In this document: positions 1 to 6,830 of the stretch, piece by piece
How positions within the stretch are numbered: position 1 is the first letter of the stretch
How the letters are laid out: the number at the start of each line of letters is the position of its first letter
Assembly (NCBI GenBank): GCA_031412355.1
Contig: JANOCR010000187.1
Location: forward strand, 1-6,957
Direction: 5' to 3'
Origin: JAENVT01 sp031412355
GTDB taxonomy: Bacteria > Actinomycetota > Acidimicrobiia > Acidimicrobiales > Ilumatobacteraceae
Length of the DNA stretch: 6,957 nucleotides
Program-made: the position numbers and the translations under genes
The notes under the pieces: model-generated
Database searches by the model: none
The model's input: the letters and a program-made list of their open reading frames with translations, nothing else
Told to the model about the DNA's origin: nothing

Positions 1-1274
1 GTAGGCGCCGCACGACCTTCCAGGAATTCGGCGATGTCTTCGGGAAACTGCCGCATGATGCTCGACACCACGAGTTGTTCCTCGGTGCCGAGGAAGCACC
101 GGTTGGCATCGGTCACCGAGCGCAGGCGGGTGGCCAGTTGCCCCAGGATCTGGTCGGTCGCGGCTCCGTCCAGAATGGTGGCCAGGTCGGCGGTGATCGC
201 CAAAGAACCCTGTTTGCAGGGAGGGCACTGACCGCAAGACTCGGCGGCCAAGAACCTCGACAACTCGTGGGCGACCTGGGTCATGTTGACGGAGTCGTCA
301 TAGATCGCAAAGCCAGCGGCGCCGAGACCTGATCCACGAGCGGCGAAGTCCTCGTAGGTCAAGGGTGTGTCGAACTCGTCGGCACGCAGAACCGCGTTGG
401 ACACACCGCTGAATGCCGCCTTGAAGCTGCGGCCCGCCAGAGGACCTCCGCACTGCTGCAGCAACGCCGAAAATGGCGTGCCCATCTCCACCTCATGCAC
501 ACCCGGATTGGCCACATCGCCCACCACCGTGGCGATGACCGTGCCCGGCGACTCGGCGGTACCCATCGACCGAAACCACTCGGCACCGTTGGCGATGATG
601 TGCGCGGCCGAGGCGAGCGTCTCGACGTTGTTGACCACGGTCGGGTTCGACTCGGCGCGCCCCGACACGGCGCGGCTCCCGGCTTCCCAGCCGATGGCCG
701 AATCGGTGGCGAACAGGCCGAGCTCGTATGGCGGCAACAGGCGCGGCAGCGGATCACGGCCTTCGATCACTTCCAGCAACGCCTTCTCCTCGCCGAAGAG
801 GTAGTCGTCGGGGCCCTCGACGATGTTGACGCTGAGTTCCTGCAACAGGCCGGTGGCCGTCAGTTCGACCGCGGCGCGCGTCAACGCCTGCACTTCTCGC
901 CGATACGAGCGTTTCGTCGCCAGGTACACCGTGCCGGCACCAACTGCGAACGCGGCGATGGCCGCGCCCTCGATGATCCGATACGGGTCGAGACGGATCA
1001 GCATCCTGTCCTTGAAAGTGGCCGGCTCGCCTTCGGCGCCGTTGGCGACCACGAAGCGCGCACCCGCGCCGCCGGAACGGACTGACGCCCACTTCCGACC
1101 GGTCGAGAACCCGGCCCCTCCGCGACCGCGCAATCCAGCCGCAGTGATCACATCGATTGTCGCTGTATCGCCGATCCGGAGAGCGCGCTCCAGCCCACTA
1201 CCTCCACCTGCAGCCAAGTAGTCGTCGATCCGTTCGATCGGTGACGGTGGCAGCAAATACCGAGCCTGATGCAT
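1..1274 (-). CDS. NuoF-like NADH-binding FMN/4Fe-4S flavoprotein, 3' end outside window
   Basis: This gene reads open from ATG at 1274 to the window edge, giving 424 complete codons with the C-terminus missing. The family oxidises NADH through FMN and passes electrons to a 4Fe-4S cluster. Visible motifs are the FMN/NADH glycine-rich loop GRGGAGFSTGRKW (residues 50-62), ANGAEGEPATFKDR (77-90), GEEKALLEVIEGR (161-173), NNVETL (215-220), and the N3-type cluster ligands SCGQCPPC (Cys347, 350, 353) with Cys393 in NRCFLG. Complex I NuoF is about 430-445 residues, so little of a NuoF-length protein is missing, although an extra C-terminal domain could follow. The usual NADE(S/G)EPG motif reads NGAEGEPA here: the Asp is replaced by Ala and the Gly after Pro by Ala. 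No nuoE or nuoG gene is adjacent, so I infer an orphan NuoF-like flavoprotein rather than a complex I subunit. ATG is chosen because it overlaps the stop of the preceding small gene (TGATG), indicating translational coupling. Confidence 0.9.
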   Translation of the reverse strand, partial: MHQARYLLPPSPIERIDDYLAAGGGSGLERALRIGDTATIDVITAAGLRGRGGAGFSTGRKWASVRSGGAGARFVVANGAEGEPATFKDRMLIRLDPYRIIEGAAIAAFAVGAGTVYLATKRSYRREVQALTRAAVELTATGLLQELSVNIVEGPDDYLFGEEKALLEVIEGRDPLPRLLPPYELGLFATDSAIGWEAGSRAVSGRAESNPTVVNNVETLASAAHIIANGAEWFRSMGTAESPGTVIATVVGDVANPGVHEVEMGTPFSALLQQCGGPLAGRSFKAAFSGVSNAVLRADEFDTPLTYEDFAARGSGLGAAGFAIYDDSVNMTQVAHELSRFLAAESCGQCPPCKQGSLAITADLATILDGAATDQILGQLATRLRSVTDANRCFLGTEEQLVVSSIMRQFPEDIAEFLEGRAAP

Positions 1275-1384
1275 CAGCCCAGCGGTGGACGCTTGTCCTT
1301 CTTCTCGCGCTTGGCCTCGCGCTTTTCCTTCAGGGTCTTGCCGGCTTTCTTGGCAGACGGTTTCTGTGGCGACTTGCTGGGCAT
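1274..1384 (-). CDS. Small Lys/Arg-rich basic protein, 36 aa, coupled to the NuoF-like gene
   Basis: This is a 36-residue protein beginning MPSKSPQKPSAKKAGKTLKE and ending DKRPPLG. It has about 14 Lys/Arg against only 4 Glu/Asp, no Cys, no hydrophobic segment and no signal peptide. The C-terminal half (KTLKEKREAKREKKDKR) looks like a charged single helix. A strong ribosome binding site, GAGGAGGG (1389-1396), sits four bases before the ATG, and a TAGGGT -10 candidate lies about 30 bases upstream. The TGA stop shares its A with the ATG of the NuoF-like gene. Good initiation signals plus the overlap make it a credible gene despite its size. I recall similar short KxxGKxLKEKR-type proteins in actinobacteria, but no function is known to me. 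It could bind nucleic acid or simply serve as a leader that loads ribosomes onto the next gene; both are inference. Confidence 0.7.
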   Translation of the reverse strand: MPSKSPQKPSAKKAGKTLKEKREAKREKKDKRPPLG

Positions 1385-1388
1385 GGTG

Positions 1389-1396
1389 CCCTCCTC
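1389..1396 (-). promoter_or_regulatory. Strong Shine-Dalgarno for the small basic ORF
   Basis: On the minus strand this reads GAGGAGGG, followed by CACC and then the ATG at 1384. It is the best ribosome binding site in the window. Together with the stop/start overlap downstream, it is the main argument that the 36-codon ORF is translated and feeds the NuoF-like gene. Confidence 0.75.
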
Positions 1397-1416
1397 AGTA
1401 CTGACTCAGAAGCGTG

Positions 1417-1422
1417 ACCCTA
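1417..1422 (-). promoter_or_regulatory. Candidate -10 (TAGGGT) for the small ORF / NuoF-like unit
   Basis: The minus strand reads TGATAGGGTCA here. TAGGGT fits the actinobacterial housekeeping -10 pattern TANNNT and would place the transcript start about 25 bases before the ATG at 1384. I see no convincing -35 at 17-18 bp. The site lies in the 84-bp gap after the amidase gene, where a new transcript would make sense. Confidence 0.4.
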
Positions 1423-1433
1423 TCAGCGAGCCA

Positions 1434-1465
1434 GGCGACGCCCGGCGTGACCAACCGTCGTCGCC
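1434..1465 (-). terminator. Weak inverted repeat after the amidase gene
   Basis: Seven-base arms GGCGACG (1434-1440) and CGTCGCC (1459-1465) flank an 18-base loop, just 3 bases past the amidase stop. A competing shorter stem (acgc-ccg-gcgt, 1438-1448) overlaps it. There is no T-run. It could end or attenuate the amidase transcript before the TAGGGT promoter candidate, but in DNA this GC-rich a stem of this size can occur by chance. Confidence 0.25.
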
Positions 1466-1468
1466 GTG

Positions 1469-2911
1469 TCACGTCGCAAATCCCGGCGGCATGGTGATGG
1501 TCGCTTCGTAGGCGTGGGCGAGGCGCAACAGATCGACGTCGCCGCGGGGGCGGCCGATCAATTGCATCCCCATCGGCAGCCCGCGATCGTCGAAGCCGAC
1601 GGGCACGCTGATCGCCGGCAAGCCGGCAAAGGTGGCATACGACGTGACCTCCATCCATCGATGGTACGTATCCATCTCGCGGTCACCGATGTAGTGCGGC
1701 CACCGTTCGGTGGCATCGAACGGCCACACCTGCGCGGTGGGAAGCGCCAGCACGTCGAAGCGGTCGAACAGCGCCGTGATGCTTGAGTAGAAGGTGGTGC
1801 GTTCGACCGATGCCCGGGTGATCTGCGGTCCGGTGACCTGTTGGCCGTGGTCGATCTCCCACAACGCTTCCGGCTTCATCAGCTCGCGGCGGGCCGGGTT
1901 GGTGACGAGCGACGCCAGGTTGGCGGAGACCAGGAAGTGCCGCCACACCAGCCAGGCGTCCCACACGCGGGCGGGCGACATATCGAACGCAGTCGGCTCG
2001 ACCGTGCAGCCAAGGTCGACCTGCATGCTGCGGAGCGCGGCATCGCAACACTCGACGATGCCCGGCTCGATCGCCAGGTAGCCATCGAGATCCCCGAGCC
2101 AGCCGACCCGCGTTCCGGCGGGCTCGCCAGCCAAGTTGGCGCGCCCGTCCGACAACGTGGCGAACTCGTCGAGACGACCGGCCAGCGACAGCGGTGCTCC
2201 TGGGTGGTAGCCCGCCTGGGTACCCAGCAGCATGGCGACGTCGAGCACGGTGCGACCCATCGGGCCTTCTGTGCCGAGTTGGGCGAGGTAGTTGTCGCGC
2301 TCCGGCCATCCCGGCACCCGGCCCTGGCTGGGTCGGAAACCGAACACGTTGTTCCACGCCGCCGGATTGCGCAGCGAGCCCATGTAATCGCTTCCATCGG
2401 CAACCGGCAGCATGTGCGTGGCCAGTGCCACCGCTGCACCACCACTGCTGCCACCGGCGGTACGGGTGAGGTCATGTGGGTTGCGAGTCATGCCGAAAAC
2501 GTCGTTGAAGGTGTGCGAACCGAGGCCGAACTCGGGAACGTTGGTCTTGCCGATCACGATGCATCCCGCCGCCTTCATCCGCGCCACCATCAGGCAGTCG
2601 AAGTCGGGCACGAAGGTCTCGAGCAGTCGCGAGCCCATCGTCGTTCGCAAGCCCTTGGTCTCGGAGAGGTCCTTGATGGCCTGTGGCATGCCGTGCATCC
2701 AGCCTCGAGAAACGCCGCTCGCGGTCTCGTCGTCGCAGACCCGTGCCTCGGCGAGCAACTCGTCGCGGTCGCGCAGACTGACGATCGCGTTGACCGCCGG
2801 GTTGCGCTCTGCGATTCGGTCGAGGTAGGCGGTCATCACCTCGCGACACGACACGTCGCGCTGGTGGATCGACTCACTGAGTTCCGCTGCCGACAGCCCC
2901 GTGATGTCCAC
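1469..2911 (-). CDS. Amidase-signature family hydrolase
   Basis: A complete 480-residue protein, typical of amidase-signature enzymes, which hydrolyse carboxylic amides with a Lys-cisSer-Ser triad. The predicted triad is Lys80 (in MPQAIKD), Ser155 (first Ser of TAGGSSGGAA) and Ser179 (in DGSDYMGSLRNPA); the spacings of 75 and 24 residues match those in characterised members such as FAAH. Also visible are GKTNVPEFGLGSHTFN (121-136), FGFRPSQGRVP (190-200) and a C-terminal GLPAISVPVGF segment. There is no signal peptide or membrane segment, so it is probably cytoplasmic. The start is GTG at 2911: no upstream in-frame start fits, and the typical N-terminal helix (LSAAELSESIHQRDVSCREV) follows at once. 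It lies 18 bp after the amidohydrolase stop, with no strong ribosome binding site of its own, so co-expression is likely. The motifs do not identify the substrate. A GatA role is unlikely because no gatB or gatC is adjacent. Confidence 0.93.
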   Translation of the reverse strand: MDITGLSAAELSESIHQRDVSCREVMTAYLDRIAERNPAVNAIVSLRDRDELLAEARVCDDETASGVSRGWMHGMPQAIKDLSETKGLRTTMGSRLLETFVPDFDCLMVARMKAAGCIVIGKTNVPEFGLGSHTFNDVFGMTRNPHDLTRTAGGSSGGAAVALATHMLPVADGSDYMGSLRNPAAWNNVFGFRPSQGRVPGWPERDNYLAQLGTEGPMGRTVLDVAMLLGTQAGYHPGAPLSLAGRLDEFATLSDGRANLAGEPAGTRVGWLGDLDGYLAIEPGIVECCDAALRSMQVDLGCTVEPTAFDMSPARVWDAWLVWRHFLVSANLASLVTNPARRELMKPEALWEIDHGQQVTGPQITRASVERTTFYSSITALFDRFDVLALPTAQVWPFDATERWPHYIGDREMDTYHRWMEVTSYATFAGLPAISVPVGFDDRGLPMGMQLIGRPRGDVDLLRLAHAYEATITMPPGFAT

Positions 2912-2929
2912 GCCCGAATGTTGCCACGC

Positions 2930-4540
2930 CTAGCGGTGGAAGACCCTGGTGCCGGCGACCCAGGTCTGGTCGACTTGCGCGCCCGGCACCTCGTCGCCGG
3001 CGATCGCAGTGATGTCCGTGTCGAGCACCACCAGGTCGGCGCGAGCACCTACCTCCAACGCGCCGGCATCGTCGTCGAACGCTTGGAACGCCGACCCGGC
3101 GCTGTACGCATGCATCGCCTGCATGATCGAGACACGCTCGTCGGGCATCCAGCCGTCGACGGGCTCGCCCTGGCTGTTGCGACGGGTGACCGCAACGGCC
3201 AATCCGTCGAGAGGACGGTGCGACGACACCGGCCAGTCGGAACCGAAACTAACGGCGGCACCGAGGCGGACGAGCGTGGCGATCGGGTACTGCAGCGAGC
3301 TGCGCTGCGGCCCGATGCGCGGCATGGTGAGTTGGACCTGCGAGTCGTCGAGGCACGCCCAAAACGGCTCGAAGTTGGCGATCACCCCCAGCGCCGCAAA
3401 CCGCAGTCTGTCGACCGGATGCACGAGTTGTGTGTGGGCGACCACCGGGCGCCGGTCGCGTGGTCCGTTGAGCCGCGTTGCGTGTTCGACCGCGTCGAGT
3501 GCGATGCGTACGCCCGCGTCGCCGATCGCGTGGATGTGGATCTGGAACCCGTCGGCGTCGAAGATGCGCACGGCCTCTTTCAGGCCGTCCGCCGACCAGT
3601 TCGGCAACCCACACGAGTGGGGAGCGTCCTCGTACGGTTCGAGCAGGAAACCGGTGCCGGCCTCGATCACGCCGTCGGCGAAGAACTTCACCGTGCCGGC
3701 AGTGACCCAAGCCGACGCTGCAGCATCCGACTGGAGAGCGCGGCGCGCTTCGAGGAACCCGGCTCGCTGACTCGCCCAGATCACGGGATCGGCCTTGAAG
3801 GCGGCATTGATGCGGCAGGTCGCCACACCTCGGCGGGCGCCGTCGGCGTACACGTCGAGCTCGTCGAGGTCGACCGCGGCGTCCTGCGCCCAGACGATGC
3901 CTTCCGAGCTCAGCGCGCTCATCGCCTCGATCAACCCGCTGTCGCGGCGGGCCCGGCTTGGAGGCGGAATGTGCGCCTCGACCAGCTCCATCGCCCCGTG
4001 CTCCAGCAGCATGCCGACGGGGCGACCGTCGGGGTGCCGCACGATGGTGCCGAGTTCTGGATCGGGCGTCGACGTGTTCACGTTGCCGATCGCCAATGCC
4101 GCGCTGTTGGCCCACATCGCGTGGTAGTCGGTAGGAAACAGGGCAACCGGTCGGTCGCTGCACGCGGCGTCGAGCCACTCGGCCCGGCCGATCCCGCCGG
4201 GAAGCACCGTCGGCGCGTAGCATCGCCCGACGATCCAGGGGTCTGCGGGGTGCGCGTCAGCCCATCGCCGCACGAGCCCGATCACCTCGTCGAACGACCC
4301 GACACCCGTCAGGTCGAGACCACTGCGCACGATCCCACCGTGCAGCGGATGCGCATGCCCGTCGCGGAACGCAGCGACCAGCGCCCGGCCGCCGAGCTGC
4401 ACCACCTCGTCGAAGGCCGACGACCATCCGGTGGCTTTCTCGCCGATCGCCACGATGCGATCACCGTCGATTGCCAGCGAGGTCGCCGGCGGTCCACCGA
4501 TGGTGATGACGGGTCCGCCGGTGAACAGCACGCGTGACAT
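2930..4540 (-). CDS. YtcJ-like metal-dependent amidohydrolase (amidohydrolase_3 family)
   Basis: A complete 536-residue protein, the usual length for YtcJ-type enzymes, which use a TIM-barrel metal centre to hydrolyse amide or related bonds. Motifs in order: the metal-site HxH in FRDGHAHPLHGG (His62, His64), VKFFADGVIEAGT (284-296, with Lys285 at the family's conserved Lys), the His in GFQIHIHAIGDAG (331-343), VAHTQLVHPVDRL (367-379, His369), and GSDWPVSS (433-440, Asp435). It ends with the composite beta-sandwich sequence GALEVGARADLVVLDTDI (493-510). The normal PGFxDxHxH is degenerate here (AAFRDGHAH), though the metal ligands remain. The reading frame stays open far upstream, across the neighbouring gene. 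I chose ATG at 4540 because family proteins start a few residues before the first beta strands (VLFTGGPVIT) and because the upstream frame is merely antisense-like overlap. An AAGG lies just before the start, and GTG at 4531 is an alternative. Confidence 0.92.
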   Translation of the reverse strand: MSRVLFTGGPVITIGGPPATSLAIDGDRIVAIGEKATGWSSAFDEVVQLGGRALVAAFRDGHAHPLHGGIVRSGLDLTGVGSFDEVIGLVRRWADAHPADPWIVGRCYAPTVLPGGIGRAEWLDAACSDRPVALFPTDYHAMWANSAALAIGNVNTSTPDPELGTIVRHPDGRPVGMLLEHGAMELVEAHIPPPSRARRDSGLIEAMSALSSEGIVWAQDAAVDLDELDVYADGARRGVATCRINAAFKADPVIWASQRAGFLEARRALQSDAAASAWVTAGTVKFFADGVIEAGTGFLLEPYEDAPHSCGLPNWSADGLKEAVRIFDADGFQIHIHAIGDAGVRIALDAVEHATRLNGPRDRRPVVAHTQLVHPVDRLRFAALGVIANFEPFWACLDDSQVQLTMPRIGPQRSSLQYPIATLVRLGAAVSFGSDWPVSSHRPLDGLAVAVTRRNSQGEPVDGWMPDERVSIMQAMHAYSAGSAFQAFDDDAGALEVGARADLVVLDTDITAIAGDEVPGAQVDQTWVAGTRVFHR

Positions 4541-4546
4541 GCCTTG

Positions 4547-4552
4547 ATTAGA
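4547..4552 (-). promoter_or_regulatory. Candidate -10 (TCTAAT) just before the amidohydrolase start
   Basis: TCTAAT on the minus strand differs from TATAAT at one base and ends six bases before the ATG at 4540, the geometry expected of a leaderless transcript. No clear -35 is visible at 17-18 bp. If real, amidohydrolase and amidase form a unit separable from the two reductase genes. Confidence 0.25.
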
Positions 4553-4589
4553 GCATCGTGCACCATGTTGGGCGGCATGGCCGTTGCAG

Positions 4590-4610
4590 CCTGACCGTGG
4601 CCTGGTCAGG
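4590..4610 (-). other. Hairpin across the MDR gene stop codon
   Basis: Perfect 7-base arms CCTGACC (4590-4596) and GGTCAGG (4604-4610) enclose a 7-base loop. The stem contains the TGA stop (4606-4608) of the MDR oxidoreductase gene. No T-run follows in the direction of transcription. It may be a weak terminator, an mRNA-stabilising 3' stem, or chance. Confidence 0.3.
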
Positions 4611-5745
4611 TCGCCGGCCGGATGAGGAACTTCTGGCCGGTGGCCTGACGGGCATAGGTCCGGATCGCATCGAGACTCAGCGCACCGGCAAGGGAGACTT
4701 CGTCGGTGTAATGACTGGCAAAGGTGGTGGTCAACTCGGCCACCACCCTGTCGCGCAACCGCTGAGCACCTTCGAGACCAAGCTGGCCGAGGAACGGGGT
4801 GAGCAGCCAGCCGCCCACGCTCCATGCCATGCCGAAGTTGCGGGTGAACTCGGTCGCGCTGTGGTCGAGCGCTCCGTAGATGTAGACCTGCTTGTGCACG
4901 TCGGACCCGTACCGGCTGTAGGAGGTGGCGTTGACATTGGCTGCTGCCTCCATGCCTGCCAGGATCTGGCCTGCCAGACGGCCGCCGCCGATCGCATCGA
5001 AGGCGATGGTCGCACGGGTCTCGACCAGAGCCTTGGTGAGGTCCTCCCTGAACGTCGGCGAAGTGGAGTTGCACACGTACGTGGCGCCCATGCCGCGCAG
5101 GAGTTCCTCCTGCTCGGGCTTGCGAACAATGTTGACCAGCGGCACGCCGTCCGCTATGCAGATCCGTTGCAGCATCTGGCCGAGGTTCGACGCGGCAGCG
5201 GTATGGACCAGTGCCTGGTGCCCTTCCATCCTCATGGTCTCGACCATGCCGAGCGCGGTCAATGGATTGACGAAGCACGACGCACCGTCCGCCGGATCGG
5301 TGCCATCCGGCAGAACCATGCACAACCCGGCAGGCACGCAGCGGTACTCCGAGTACGTCGCACCGCCGATGATCGCGACGGTCCGACCCTCGAGCGCCTG
5401 CGCCTCGTCGGACGAACCCGTTGCAACCACGACGCCGGCGCCCTCGTTGCCCACCGGCATCGACTGGCCGCTACGACCCGCCAGGCCGCGCAAGGTCTGT
5501 GGTGGGATAGTGGCGGTCACGATCGGGTTGTCGGCGGTGCCGCCAGCCGTGGCGGTGTCGAGATCGGCCGTCGACAACAACAGTCCCAAGTCCGACGGGT
5601 TGATCGGGGCCGCCTCCACACGCACGAGCACCTCGTGAGGTTCAGGTTGCGGCATCTCGACGGTGGCGATCGACAACTCCAGGTTCCCGTCAGGTGTGAT
5701 CAGGGATCGAATCTGGCGAAACGTGTTGGGCAGTTCCTTGGGCAT
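4606..5745 (-). CDS. Zinc-less MDR-superfamily NAD(P)H oxidoreductase
   Basis: A complete 379-residue protein of the medium-chain dehydrogenase/reductase superfamily, the group that includes quinone reductases and enoyl-thioester reductases. The N-terminal GroES-like half shows PHEVLVRVEAAPINPSDLGLL (36-56) and VGNEGAGVVVATG (98-110). The Rossmann half has NPLTALGMVETM (160-171) and the nucleotide-binding stretch HTAAASNLGQMLQRI (181-195). A distinctive block follows: FDAIGGGRLAGQIL (249-262), YSRYGSDVHKQVYIYG (276-291) and FGMAWSVGGWLL (304-315). The catalytic zinc Cys and the four-Cys structural zinc loop are absent, so despite the common name 'zinc-binding dehydrogenase' it probably binds no zinc. 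ATG at 5745 has AAGGTG seven bases upstream. The gene lies 49 bp after the aldo/keto reductase and 65 bp before the amidohydrolase. The substrate is unknown; reduction of an activated C=C bond or a quinone is inferred from family resemblance only. Confidence 0.9.
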   Translation of the reverse strand: MPKELPNTFRQIRSLITPDGNLELSIATVEMPQPEPHEVLVRVEAAPINPSDLGLLLSTADLDTATAGGTADNPIVTATIPPQTLRGLAGRSGQSMPVGNEGAGVVVATGSSDEAQALEGRTVAIIGGATYSEYRCVPAGLCMVLPDGTDPADGASCFVNPLTALGMVETMRMEGHQALVHTAAASNLGQMLQRICIADGVPLVNIVRKPEQEELLRGMGATYVCNSTSPTFREDLTKALVETRATIAFDAIGGGRLAGQILAGMEAAANVNATSYSRYGSDVHKQVYIYGALDHSATEFTRNFGMAWSVGGWLLTPFLGQLGLEGAQRLRDRVVAELTTTFASHYTDEVSLAGALSLDAIRTYARQATGQKFLIRPAT

Positions 5746-5794
5746 GGCTCAGCACCTTACCGACGGCGAACGGGGTGGTCAGGGGGTCGCCGAA

Positions 5795-6823
5795 CTACTG
5801 GTCGCTCGAACCCTTCCACAGGTTGATGTCGGCCTCGACCGCGTACTGATCGATCTCTGCCAGTTCGTCACTTGTCAACGACATGTTCGTCAACGCAGCG
5901 ACGTTGTCGTCGAGTTGCCCGACACTGCTTGCTCCGATCACCAGCGACGTCATGCGCGGGTCGCGCAACGCCCACACCAACGCCAACTGGGCAAGTGACT
6001 GGCCACGACGCGCGGCGATGTCGTTGAGGGCACGCACCTTCGCGAGACGTTCCTCGGTGATCGAGCCAGCCTGCAACGCTCCACCGGTCGCAGCACGCGA
6101 GTCTGACGGAATTCCGTCGAGATACCTATCCGTCAGCATGCCCTGTGCCAGCGGGGAGAAGGCGATGCAACCCGCGCCCACCTCGTCGAGCGTCGTCAGC
6201 AAGTGGTCGTGCTCTGTCCAGCGGTTGAACATCGAGTACGACGGTTGGTGGATCAGCAATGGCACGTGCTGCTCGGCAAGCAACTGGGCTGCCAGGCGTG
6301 TGCGTTCCGACGAGTACGACGAGATGCCGATATACAGCGCCTTGCCGCTGTGAACGGCCGAGACCAGGGCGCCGACGGTTTCCTCCAGCGGGGTGTCGGG
6401 ATCGACGCGATGCGAGTAGAAGACGTCGACGTAGTCCAACCCCATGCGCGCCAGCGATTGGTCGAGTGACGCGAGCAGATACTTGCGAGACCCGAGGTTG
6501 CCGTATGGCCCGGGCCACATGTCGTAGCCCGCCTTCGTCGAGATCACCAGTTCGTCGCGGTGGCGGGCGAAGTCTGTCGCCAGGATCCGGCCGAAGTTGG
6601 TCTCGGCCGCGCCGTAAGGCGGGCCATAGTTGTTGGCCAGATCGAAGTGAGTGACGCCAAGATCGAACGCCCGCCGACATATCTCGCGCTGCGTCTCCCA
6701 TGGGCGATCGTCGCCGAAGTTGTGCCACAACCCCAACGACAAAGCCGGCAGCAACAGGCCGCTGCGGCCACAGCGACGGTAGGTCATCGATTCGTAGCGA
6801 GCGGCGTCGGCGACGTATGACAT
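5795..6823 (-). CDS. yghZ: Aldo/keto reductase, YghZ (L-glyceraldehyde 3-phosphate / methylglyoxal reductase) type
   Basis: A 342-residue NADPH-dependent aldo/keto reductase closely resembling E. coli YghZ (Gpr), which reduces L-glyceraldehyde 3-phosphate and methylglyoxal. The catalytic tetrad is present: Asp61 (HFDLANNYG), Tyr66, Lys97 (STKAGYDMWPGPYG) and His138 (FYSHRVD). The cofactor-side motif is VIGASSVGQLDDNV (295-308). Other family signatures include SRKYLLASLDQSL (112-124), HQPSYSMFNRW (192-202) and CIAFSPLAQGML (219-230), and the C-terminus NLWKGSSDQ matches the NLW-SSD ending I recall for YghZ. I place the start at ATG 6823 because the protein then begins MSYVADAARY, in line with YghZ's MVWLANPERY. 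A longer GTG start at 6850 adds nine unmatched residues. A TAGTCT -10 candidate lies seven bases before this ATG. It is first in a same-strand series leading into the MDR reductase. Carbonyl detoxification is the likely role, though the physiological substrate here is inferred. Confidence 0.93.
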   Translation of the reverse strand: MSYVADAARYESMTYRRCGRSGLLLPALSLGLWHNFGDDRPWETQREICRRAFDLGVTHFDLANNYGPPYGAAETNFGRILATDFARHRDELVISTKAGYDMWPGPYGNLGSRKYLLASLDQSLARMGLDYVDVFYSHRVDPDTPLEETVGALVSAVHSGKALYIGISSYSSERTRLAAQLLAEQHVPLLIHQPSYSMFNRWTEHDHLLTTLDEVGAGCIAFSPLAQGMLTDRYLDGIPSDSRAATGGALQAGSITEERLAKVRALNDIAARRGQSLAQLALVWALRDPRMTSLVIGASSVGQLDDNVAALTNMSLTSDELAEIDQYAVEADINLWKGSSDQ

Positions 6824-6830
6824 GGCAGCG

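Noticed and set aside
495..1085. A 196-codon plus-strand open frame.
   Set aside because: It lies opposite the NuoF-like gene and shows only the His/Arg-rich composition typical of antisense frames in GC-rich DNA.
359..1092. Minus-strand open frames at 359-757 and 754-1092.
   Set aside because: They are out-of-frame overlaps within the NuoF-like gene, which reads continuously in the correct frame with all expected motifs and runs off the window edge.
1469..2911. The amidase as GatA of the glutamyl-tRNA amidotransferase.
   Set aside because: The triad is shared across the whole amidase-signature family. The C-terminal half differs from GatA as I know it, and the neighbours are hydrolases and reductases rather than gatB or gatC.
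1841..4537. An 898-codon open reading frame on the plus strand.
   Set aside because: It is antisense to the amidase and amidohydrolase genes. Those two genes share a frame (their starts differ by a multiple of three), so the GC-rich complementary frame stays open through both. The translation is Arg/His/Val-rich with no recognisable domain.
4541..5323. A possible N-terminal extension of the amidohydrolase to about 797 residues.
   Set aside because: The extra sequence overlaps the MDR gene in another frame, is Arg/Ser/His-rich without family motifs, and the family's normal N-terminus begins at ATG 4540.
4558..5826. A 422-codon plus-strand open frame.
   Set aside because: It is antisense to the MDR oxidoreductase, whose minus-strand protein has clear family motifs. 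The plus translation has low-complexity composition and no domain.
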